Positions 1-5,969 of a stretch of DNA of 6,459 bases are shown one piece after another. The translations under genes were made by a program, and so were the position numbers. The notes under the pieces are model-generated. The model saw only the letters and a program-made list of their open reading frames with translations, did no database searches and was not told the DNA's origin. Origin of the DNA: JACKOD01 sp041591635 (GTDB lineage Bacteria > Pseudomonadota > Gammaproteobacteria > Pseudomonadales > Oleiphilaceae); assembly GCA_041591635.1 (NCBI GenBank), contig JBFHRO010000186.1:1-6459 (forward strand), given 5' to 3'. Every line of letters begins with the position of its first letter. Positions within the stretch are counted from its first letter, which is position 1.

Positions 1-1697
1 AGCGTCAGCAGCGACTCCACGCTGCTCTCGTCGTGCTGCAAGGCAAACTCCATCACACTCAGATACAGGCGCGAGGCAAGGCGCGGCGAGGTCAAATGCT
101 GACGCAACCAGAGCAACAGCTCCGGCGAGCGCAAGGTAGCCAGTGACAGGCTGACACCCAGGCGACGATCCCCATGCTCCTGCAAAGCGGCAACCGCTTT
201 GGCCAGCACCGCGAGATCAAACTCCACGCTCAGGCCGCTGTTTTCCACCATGGGCAAGAAACGGCTGGCAGCCACCCGTTCGCCCTCGATATCGAGCCGG
301 GCCAGTACCTGCCGGTAGCGCTCCTGCCCGAAGCTGTCGACCACCGCCTGCTGCTGCAAGCAGAGTTGATCGGCAGCCAGTTTCTCTTGCAGGATAACGG
401 CCCATTCTCCGGCACTGAAGCTGCCGGTGCGGGCGGTCTGACAGGGTTGATCCCGCTTTTGCATGTCGGCATAGGCCACACTCGACACCCCCTGCAACTG
501 GGCCGAACGCAAGGCCAGATCCGCCTGAGCCAGCACGGTTCGGGCTTGCGCGGGCGGGTCGAAGGCCACCCAGCCGGCACAAAACCGCAGGCTGCCCTCA
601 CCGCTCTGAATGCGCCCCAGATCCGAGGCGGTCACCAGTGTCCCCATAAGATCGTTGACAAATTGCCGCGCCCGCGCCTCGGTCAAACCCGGTACGCAAA
701 GGGCAAAATCGGCCCCCGCCCGGCGCCCGGCATAGGCTTCCGGCCAGGGACGGGCGGCGTGCAGCAGTGCGTTGGCGGTGCGACGCAACAGATCATCACC
801 CGCTTCCCGCCCCCGGGTCTGGTTGAACTCGCCAAACTGATCGATCTGCACCAGAATCAGCACCGAGGGCGTTTGGTCCTGCCCGCTCAAATCAATTTCA
901 AACCGCTTGTCGAAATCCTGCCGGTTACCCAGTCCGGTCACCACATCTTTAAAGGCCGTCTGACGCAGTTGCTCGATGAGCGCCAATTGCTCATGAAACA
1001 TTTGCCCCAACCGGTCTGCCATCTGATTGAGCGCCCGGCTGACACGGCGAATCTCCCGCGTGCCGCGAATACGTGAGCGAAAGGCAAAGTTGTTTTTAGC
1101 GACCGCCTCGGCTTGGGCTTCGGCCTCCTGCAAGGGCGCCAGAATCCGCCCCAGCAACCATTGCAACAGTAACAATGCCAGCGCCAGCGAGGCGCCAAAC
1201 AGCACGCCCTGAAACGCCAGCGCCTGCCAAAGCTTTTGATAGGCAAACCCTGGATGGCTATTGATCAGAACCTGCCCCTTGCGGGACCAGCCCTGCACTA
1301 TGTCGGCCTGTCCCCGGGGCGTATCCAGGGGAACCCAGCGGACAAACCAGTGCGGCACCCCGACCACGTCCGGCGACCGCTCCCGCAGCAACAGCGATAC
1401 CCCCGACACGTCCAGCACCTCAATACGGGCGTAATAACCGCTGTCAAACATGGCTGCCACCAACCGCTCGGTCACCACCGGATCATCATCCGCGAGCCTG
1501 GTCGAGAGCGATAACCCCAGCGAGGTGGCCGCATCCTGGGCGTGAATGGCCAACTGCTGCTGCAAAAAATTGCGCGTGTTACTGACATTCATTAACAGAT
1601 TGGCCACCAGCAACAGCATCAGCAGCACACTGGTTGCCCACATCAGCAACCGGCGCAAACTGATGGCCCGCTCGGCTCCCTGTACCTCTTCTGTCAT
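1..1697 (-). CDS. lapD: LapD-type c-di-GMP receptor (periplasmic LapD/MoxY domain, HAMP, degenerate GGDEF and EAL), 3' end missing
   Basis: LapD is an inner-membrane receptor. When its dead EAL domain binds c-di-GMP, its periplasmic domain sequesters the protease LapG, so the surface adhesin is not cleaved and cells stay attached. Reading back from ATG 1697-1695 gives 565 uninterrupted codons to the window edge; Pseudomonas LapD has about 650, so roughly 80 are missing. Visible in order: membrane segment about 17-37; periplasmic domain about 38-155 with the LapD-like stretches HAQDAATSL (52-60), FDSGYY (84-89) and GVPHWFV (113-119), and QGW with Trp137 matching the LapG-contacting Trp125 of P. 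fluorescens LapD; membrane segment about 161-183; HAMP about 184-240; GGDEF about 248-410; EAL from about 430. The GGDEF signature is AGADF (327-331) and EAL is QVL (463-465; KVL in P. fluorescens), so neither domain should be catalytic. An AGGGG-type ribosome site lies 8 bases before the start. The lapG and adhesin genes are not in view. Confidence 0.9.
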   Translation of the reverse strand, partial: MTEEVQGAERAISLRRLLMWATSVLLMLLLVANLLMNVSNTRNFLQQQLAIHAQDAATSLGLSLSTRLADDDPVVTERLVAAMFDSGYYARIEVLDVSGVSLLLRERSPDVVGVPHWFVRWVPLDTPRGQADIVQGWSRKGQVLINSHPGFAYQKLWQALAFQGVLFGASLALALLLLQWLLGRILAPLQEAEAQAEAVAKNNFAFRSRIRGTREIRRVSRALNQMADRLGQMFHEQLALIEQLRQTAFKDVVTGLGNRQDFDKRFEIDLSGQDQTPSVLILVQIDQFGEFNQTRGREAGDDLLRRTANALLHAARPWPEAYAGRRAGADFALCVPGLTEARARQFVNDLMGTLVTASDLGRIQSGEGSLRFCAGWVAFDPPAQARTVLAQADLALRSAQLQGVSSVAYADMQKRDQPCQTARTGSFSAGEWAVILQEKLAADQLCLQQQAVVDSFGQERYRQVLARLDIEGERVAASRFLPMVENSGLSVEFDLAVLAKAVAALQEHGDRRLGVSLSLATLRSPELLLWLRQHLTSPRLASRLYLSVMEFALQHDESSVESLLT

Positions 1698-1870
1698 CTT
1701 TTTTGCCCCTTTTATATCCAGTCAGCGGTTGGCATGTGGCAATTCGACCCAAGGATAGCTGGCCTTGCGCAAAGCAAAAGTGCAACAAAACCCCAGACCA
1801 CCCTACAAAATTGTGCCCCGGTAATCTATGTTTCATTAGTTTAGGACGAAATTACGCACAGGCTGACCGC
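1698..1870. promoter_or_regulatory. Divergent intergenic region between lapD and the diguanylate cyclase gene
   Basis: This 173-bp gap separates two divergent genes and must hold the lapD promoter and probably the cyclase promoter. On the minus strand, GGGG (1709-1706) is a good ribosome site for lapD. An 8-bp perfect palindrome, TTGCGCAA (1765-1772), sits near the middle with further GCAA words around it and could be an operator. TTGTGC (1811-1816) with CATTAG 17 bases downstream (1834-1839) is a poor sigma-70-like pair facing the cyclase gene. No promoter can be assigned with confidence, and I recognise no known regulator site. Confidence 0.4.
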
Positions 1871-3490
1871 ATGTCGACCGAAGAGCAAAAAGAAAAACTC
1901 AGACAGTACTTTGCCAAACGCGTGACCACTCAGGCCAGAGTGGTGCTCGACCACTGGCAAAAACTCAAGGATGCCGACTGGCAATCAATGGAGCGAATGC
2001 AAGAGATGCAGAGCGCCGTTGAAAAGCTGGAAAAGTACGCCGACCGCTTCAGCAAGGAAGGCTTTGTCAAGGTCACCCAAACCCTGACCGCCCTATTGGC
2101 TCCGCTGATGGGCGAGAACGCCAGCGAACCGACAACCCAAACCCGCGCCGCCATCGACGAGGCGATTCAGGAGCTCAACAAATGCACCCAGCGCCGCTCC
2201 GATAAACCCGAAGGCAGCACGCCGCGCACCTTTTTGCGCACACCTATCTATCTGGCCCTGATCAACGAGGAAAACGCGCAACGAATCACCCGGCAACTGG
2301 AATTCTTCGGTTTTCGGGCGTTGCACTTCAAAGACCCGGAAGACCTGATTCACGCCACCCACCTCGACAAACCTGAAACCATTGTCATTGATGTCAATTT
2401 CGGCGGCGCGAAACACCAGGGCATCCAGACCATTCAAAAAATCCAGGCCACCCTGGAAACCGCCATTCCCATTATTTTCACCAGCGATGAACTGGACGAC
2501 ATCCAGACCCGGTTAATGGCCTCACGCTGCGGCGGCGAGGAATACTTCTTCAAGGCGGTTGACCCCGGCCAGCTGATCGAACGGATCGAGCAATATACCC
2601 ATGCAGGCCCCCAAGACCCGTACCGGGTGCTGGTCGTCGATGATTCCCGCTCGCAGGCCAAATATGTCGAAAACGTGCTGACCAAAGCCGGCATCATTCC
2701 CTGCGTCATTACCGACCCCATGCAGATCCTGATTTCCATCGACACCTTTGGCCCGGAAATCGTGATTCTCGACATGTACATGCCCGGCTGTACCGGCATG
2801 GAACTGGCCCGCGTCATCCGCCAGCAGGACCGCTATCACAGTGTCCCTATCATTTATCTGTCGGCCGAAGATGACGTCAACAAGCAACTGCACGCCATGA
2901 GCCTGGGGGGGGACGACTTTCTCACCAAGCCCATCAACCCCCGCCATCTGACCGCCACCATCCACAACCGGGGCCGACGCGCCCGCTCGTTGCTGGCGCT
3001 GATGATTCGTGACAGCCTCACCGGACTCTACAACCATACCCACACCCTGCATCTGCTCGAAACCGAAATCGGCAAGGCGCACCAAAAAGGGCACGGGCTG
3101 GCCTTCGCCATGCTCGACATCGATTATTTCAAAAAGATCAACGATACCTACGGTCACCCCATTGGTGACCGCGTACTCAAAAGCCTGGCCATGTTTCTGA
3201 AACAGCGCTTGCGCAAAACCGACCACATAGGCAGGTACGGGGGCGAGGAGTTTGCCATTGTGCTGCCCAACATCTCTGAAACCGATGCCCGCAACATCCT
3301 CAACGAAATCCGGGAACGTTTTTCCCAACTGGTACAACCGGTCGGCGACAGGGAGTTTTTTGTTACCTTTAGCTGCGGCGTAGCCATGCTCGCCGAAAAC
3401 AACGCCCAGGAGCTGTGCGAAAAAGCCGACAAGGCGCTGTATGAAGGCAAGCACGGCGGGCGCAACCAGGTGCGGGTTTATCGGGAATAG
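1871..3490 (+). CDS. gcbA: Response-regulator diguanylate cyclase, GcbA/AdcA-like (Hpt-like – degenerate REC – REC – GGDEF)
   Basis: This cytoplasmic enzyme should make c-di-GMP from two GTP under phosphorylation control. The start at 1871 gives 539 residues, close to the roughly 540 of Pseudomonas GcbA (PA4843), which has the same receiver-receiver-GGDEF plan and also lies near aroQ-accBC-prmA. Residues 1-105 are charged helices, Hpt-like but with no histidine at the expected place. The first receiver (about 124-243) has NEEN instead of the acidic pair but keeps an aspartate (174) and lysine (228). The second (about 251-365) is canonical: Asp257-Asp258, phosphoacceptor Asp301, Ser331 and Lys353. 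The GGDEF domain (378-539) has DSLTGLYN, metal ligand Asp416, GGEEF (457-461) and the inhibitory RxxD (448-451) five residues before it, so it looks active and product-inhibited. No cognate kinase is in view. The reading frame is open back to an ATG at 1703, but similarity suggests MSTEEQ as the start, although its ribosome site is weak. The domain calls are firm; the gcbA name rests on architecture and context. Confidence 0.85.
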   Translation: MSTEEQKEKLRQYFAKRVTTQARVVLDHWQKLKDADWQSMERMQEMQSAVEKLEKYADRFSKEGFVKVTQTLTALLAPLMGENASEPTTQTRAAIDEAIQELNKCTQRRSDKPEGSTPRTFLRTPIYLALINEENAQRITRQLEFFGFRALHFKDPEDLIHATHLDKPETIVIDVNFGGAKHQGIQTIQKIQATLETAIPIIFTSDELDDIQTRLMASRCGGEEYFFKAVDPGQLIERIEQYTHAGPQDPYRVLVVDDSRSQAKYVENVLTKAGIIPCVITDPMQILISIDTFGPEIVILDMYMPGCTGMELARVIRQQDRYHSVPIIYLSAEDDVNKQLHAMSLGGDDFLTKPINPRHLTATIHNRGRRARSLLALMIRDSLTGLYNHTHTLHLLETEIGKAHQKGHGLAFAMLDIDYFKKINDTYGHPIGDRVLKSLAMFLKQRLRKTDHIGRYGGEEFAIVLPNISETDARNILNEIRERFSQLVQPVGDREFFVTFSCGVAMLAENNAQELCEKADKALYEGKHGGRNQVRVYRE

Positions 3491-3575
3491 GGTGCAACGA
3501 TGGCCGAGCCCAAACGCACCAGCGCGGGACGAAAACAGGATCGCCATTTTAGGGAGAAATTCTTGAAACCGGTGT

Positions 3576-3596
3576 AAAAAATCGGCAAACTGCCGA
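3576..3596 (-). terminator. Candidate minus-strand intrinsic terminator
   Basis: TCGGCA (3582-3587) and TGCCGA (3591-3596) form a perfect 6-bp stem with a 3-base loop. Read on the minus strand, six T residues follow the stem directly (complement of the A run 3576-3581), the layout of an intrinsic terminator. There is no minus-strand gene to its right in the window, so if it works it would stop antisense transcription entering the cyclase gene. The stem is short, so confidence is low. Confidence 0.3.
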
Positions 3597-3622
3597 CAAA
3601 ATCGCACCATAGTGTCGGTTTT
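3592..3622 (+). terminator. Candidate plus-strand terminator after the cyclase gene, before aroQ
   Basis: GCCGACA (3592-3598) can pair with TGTCGGT (3613-3619), giving six Watson-Crick pairs and one G-T pair around a 14-base loop, with a T run at 3619-3622. It uses the right arm of the neighbouring 3582-3596 hairpin, so the two cannot form together. It could end cyclase transcription or act as an attenuator ahead of aroQ. The large loop and short T run keep confidence low. Confidence 0.3.
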
Positions 3623-3654
3623 CACCTGATTGCACTGCTCAAGGATGCCGGCGA

Positions 3655-4113
3655 ATGGCAACGATTCTCGTACTGAACGGCCCCAATCTCAACTTGCTGG
3701 GTACCCGTGAGCCTGAAATCTATGGCTATGAAACCCTGGATGACATTCACCAGCGGCTGCGACAGCTGGCGCAAACACAGGGCCACCACCTGCTTACCTT
3801 GCAAAGCAATGCCGAATATGAGTTGATCGAGCGTATTCACGAAGCACGCCAGGAACAGATCGACTTCATTATCATCAATCCGGCCGCTTTCACCCATACC
3901 AGTATCGCCATCCGCGATGCCCTGCTGGGGGTCGGCATTCCTTTTATTGAAGTGCACCTGTCGAATGTGTACGCCCGCGAGCCGTTTCGCCATCACTCCT
4001 ATTTTTCTGACGTGGCGGTCGGGGTTATCTGCGGCCTGGGCAGCCAGGGGTACGATCTGGCGCTGGCAGCGGCCATCAAACGTACCGGACAAACCGCCCG
4101 ACCGCGCACCTAA
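3655..4113 (+). CDS. aroQ: 3-dehydroquinate dehydratase, type II
   Basis: AroQ dehydrates 3-dehydroquinate to 3-dehydroshikimate, the third step of the shikimate pathway to aromatic amino acids, in the cytoplasm. Type II enzymes are small dodecameric proteins that work without a Schiff-base lysine. The 152-residue length is normal. The hallmarks are visible: LNGPNLNLLGTREP near the N-terminus with Arg18, catalytic Tyr23 in EIYGYETL, Asn74 in INPAAFTHTS with His80, the catalytic His100 in EVHLSN, and Arg111 in FRHHSYF. AAGGA at 3641-3645 supports the start. It is the first gene of a packed cluster, ending 21 bp before accB, an order well known in Pseudomonas and relatives. Nothing is truncated or odd. 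Confidence 0.97.
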   Translation: MATILVLNGPNLNLLGTREPEIYGYETLDDIHQRLRQLAQTQGHHLLTLQSNAEYELIERIHEARQEQIDFIIINPAAFTHTSIAIRDALLGVGIPFIEVHLSNVYAREPFRHHSYFSDVAVGVICGLGSQGYDLALAAAIKRTGQTARPRT

Positions 4114-4134
4114 CCATTTACGAGATGCATCATT

Positions 4135-4587
4135 ATGGATATCCGCAAAATCAAGAAACTGATTGAACTGCTCGAAGAATCAGACATCGAAGAGATCGAA
4201 ATCAAGGAGGGCGATGACTCGGTGCGCATCTGCCGGCGCAAACTGCAACCAGCGGGTACCGCCAGCTACGCCCAGCCCCAGTATCTTGCGCCGCAACCTG
4301 TGCCCGCGACGACCTCTGTCGAATCCAAGCGTGACGAACCTGGCACCCTCGTCGGGCACGCTGTGCGCTCCCCCATGGTCGGCACCTTCTACCGCTCGCC
4401 CTCGCCCAGCGCCCCCCACTTTGTTGAGGTGGGTCATGCGGTCAAGGTGGGCGATGTGTTGTGCATTGTCGAGGCCATGAAAATGATGAACCAGATCGAA
4501 GCCGACAAGAGCGGCACCATACAGGCCATTCATGTCGAAAATGGTCAACCCGTCGAGTTCGACCAGCCACTTTTCAGCATCGCCTGA
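4135..4587 (+). CDS. accB: Biotin carboxyl carrier protein of acetyl-CoA carboxylase
   Basis: AccB carries the biotin that AccC carboxylates and that AccA-AccD then uses to turn acetyl-CoA into malonyl-CoA, the first committed step of fatty acid synthesis. The 150-residue length is typical (E. coli 156). The N-terminal helical segment (MDIRKIKKLIELLEES) is followed by an acidic stretch and a flexible linker rich in Pro, Ala and Gln (about 38-72). The biotinyl domain (about 73-150) contains EAMKMMN with the biotin-accepting Lys116. The stretch SPSPSAPHFVEVG (88-100) sits where E. coli AccB has its protruding thumb. Only a weak GAG (4122-4124) precedes the start, so translation may depend partly on coupling with aroQ, 21 bp upstream. 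The stop is 16 bp before accC, consistent with joint expression. Confidence 0.97.
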   Translation: MDIRKIKKLIELLEESDIEEIEIKEGDDSVRICRRKLQPAGTASYAQPQYLAPQPVPATTSVESKRDEPGTLVGHAVRSPMVGTFYRSPSPSAPHFVEVGHAVKVGDVLCIVEAMKMMNQIEADKSGTIQAIHVENGQPVEFDQPLFSIA

Positions 4588-4592
4588 ACCTT

Positions 4593-4596
4593 GGGA
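4593..4596 (+). promoter_or_regulatory. Ribosome binding site that fixes the accC start
   Basis: GGGA lies seven bases before ATG 4604-4606, just after the accB stop. It favours this start over an in-frame ATG at 4532, which would overlap accB and add 24 residues that do not resemble the family. Confidence 0.6.
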
Positions 4597-4603
4597 CAGC
4601 CTC

Positions 4604-5944
4604 ATGATCGACAAAGTTCTTATCGCCAATCGAGGCGAAATCGCCCTGCGAATTCTGCGCGCCTGCAAAGAGCTGGGCATCAAAACGGTGGCCGTGCACT
4701 CCAAGGTTGATCGCGACCTGATGCACGTAAAACTGGCCAACGAAACCGTGTGCATTGGCCCCAACAACGCCAGCGACAGCTATCTCAATATTCCGGCACT
4801 GATCAGTGCCGCCGAGGTAACCGATGCTGTGGCCATTCATCCCGGTTATGGCTTTCTGGCCGAGAACGCCGATTTCGCGGAGCAGGTCGAAAAGAGCGGT
4901 TTTACCTTCATCGGACCTTCGGCCGAAGTGATTCGCCTCATGGGCAACAAGGTCTCTGCCATCCGGGCCATGCGCGATGCCGGCGTGCCGACAGTACCCG
5001 GATCCGATGGCCCCATCACCAACAACAGTGACCGCACGTTGGCAGTGGCCCACAAGATCGGCTACCCGGTGATGATCAAGGCCGCGGCCGGCGGCGGCGG
5101 CCGGGGTATGAAAGTGGTGCACTCCGAGGCCGCACTTTTAAGCGCAATCCAGCTCACCCAGAGTGAAGCCAAGGCCGCCTTTGGCGATGACACTGTGTAT
5201 CTGGAAAAGTTTCTCGACAACCCGCGCCACATTGAAGTGCAGGTGCTGGCAGACGGGCAGGGAAATGCCGTCCACCTCTGGGACCGGGACTGCTCGCTGC
5301 AACGCCGTCACCAGAAGGTGCTGGAAGAAGCGCCTGCCCCCAACATCGACCCCAAGGCGCGCCAGGCGGTTCTCGATGTCTGCGTGAAAGCCTGTATCGA
5401 CATCGGCTACAAGGGCGCCGGCACCTTCGAATTCCTGTATCAGGACAATGCCTTTTACTTTATCGAAATGAACACCCGGGTACAGGTCGAACATCCGGTG
5501 TCGGAAATGATCACCGGCATCGACATTGTCAAGGAGCAGCTGCGCATTGCCAGTGGCCTGCCGCTGTCGGTCAAACAAAAAGATATCCGCATCACCGGAC
5601 ACGCCATTGAGTGCCGCATCAACGCCGAAGACCCCCAAACCTTCATCCCCTGCCCGGGACTGGTAAAACAGTTTCATGCGCCCGGCGGCAACGGCATTCG
5701 TGTGGACTCCCACCTGTACAGTGGCTACACGGTGCCACCCTACTATGACTCGCTGATCGGCAAACTCATCACCCACGGGGAAACCCGGGAAATCGCCCTG
5801 AACCGGATGAAAAACGCCCTGGATGAACTCATCATTGAAGGCATTAAAACCAATACTCCCCTGCATCGCCGCCTGGTAACCGATGCACGCTTTCGCGCGG
5901 GCCAGTTCAATATCCATTACCTGGAAAAACTGATTCGGGAATAA
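4604..5944 (+). CDS. accC: Biotin carboxylase subunit of acetyl-CoA carboxylase
   Basis: AccC uses ATP and bicarbonate to carboxylate the biotin on AccB. The start at 4604 gives 446 residues (E. coli 449), beginning MIDKVLIANRGEIALRIL like the family. The N-terminal domain (1 to about 115) is followed by the ATP-grasp domain. Key residues fall at the E. coli numbers: Lys116, Lys159, the glycine loop GGGGRGM (163-169), His209, metal ligands Glu276 and Glu288, Asn290, and Arg292 in EMNTRVQVEHP, and Arg338 in ECRIN. The C-terminal domain ends with FNIHYLEKLI. No catalytic residue is missing and there is no sign of fusion to the carrier domain, so this is the separate bacterial subunit rather than a propionyl- or pyruvate carboxylase. 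It follows accB by 16 bp and precedes prmA by 25 bp. Confidence 0.98.
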   Translation: MIDKVLIANRGEIALRILRACKELGIKTVAVHSKVDRDLMHVKLANETVCIGPNNASDSYLNIPALISAAEVTDAVAIHPGYGFLAENADFAEQVEKSGFTFIGPSAEVIRLMGNKVSAIRAMRDAGVPTVPGSDGPITNNSDRTLAVAHKIGYPVMIKAAAGGGGRGMKVVHSEAALLSAIQLTQSEAKAAFGDDTVYLEKFLDNPRHIEVQVLADGQGNAVHLWDRDCSLQRRHQKVLEEAPAPNIDPKARQAVLDVCVKACIDIGYKGAGTFEFLYQDNAFYFIEMNTRVQVEHPVSEMITGIDIVKEQLRIASGLPLSVKQKDIRITGHAIECRINAEDPQTFIPCPGLVKQFHAPGGNGIRVDSHLYSGYTVPPYYDSLIGKLITHGETREIALNRMKNALDELIIEGIKTNTPLHRRLVTDARFRAGQFNIHYLEKLIRE

Positions 5945-5969
5945 TCCTCCACACCGCGGGAACACCAAA

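Larger units (their letters stand above)
3491..3654. promoter_or_regulatory. Leader region upstream of aroQ-accB-accC-prmA
   Basis: This 164-bp gap between the cyclase stop and the aroQ start contains no gene that I can support. GGTGC (3491-3495) pairs with GCACC (3516-3520) around a small nested GGC-CGA-GCC; no T-run follows, so it is a poor terminator. TTGAAA (3563-3568) matches the -35 consensus at five of six positions, but the facing -10 is poor. Two overlapping hairpins occupy 3582-3619 and are listed separately. The aroQ ribosome site is AAGGA (3641-3645), nine bases before the ATG. The gap probably carries the main operon promoter, but the sequence does not fix it. Confidence 0.4.

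Noticed and set aside
174..1076. 300-codon plus-strand open frame
   Set aside because: It lies wholly antisense to lapD, whose frame gives a full domain match; the predicted protein has no recognisable motif and is a by-product of GC-rich codon use.
1709..1716. TATAAAA on the minus strand as a -10 box for lapD
   Set aside because: A transcript starting from it would begin within or after the GGGG ribosome site; the word merely overlaps the A/T-rich flank of that site.
3491..3520. GGTGC/GCACC stem as terminator of the cyclase gene
   Set aside because: The stem is only five pairs around a large loop and no T run follows.
2522..3661. 379-codon minus-strand open frame
   Set aside because: It is antisense to the receiver and GGDEF parts of the cyclase gene and has no recognisable domain.
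4532..4603. Upstream ATG extending accC by 24 residues
   Set aside because: It overlaps the end of accB, the extra residues do not resemble biotin carboxylases, and GGGA supports the ATG at 4604.
4588..4603. Search for a terminator or promoter between accB and accC
   Set aside because: The gap is 16 bp with only a ribosome site; the genes are almost certainly co-transcribed.
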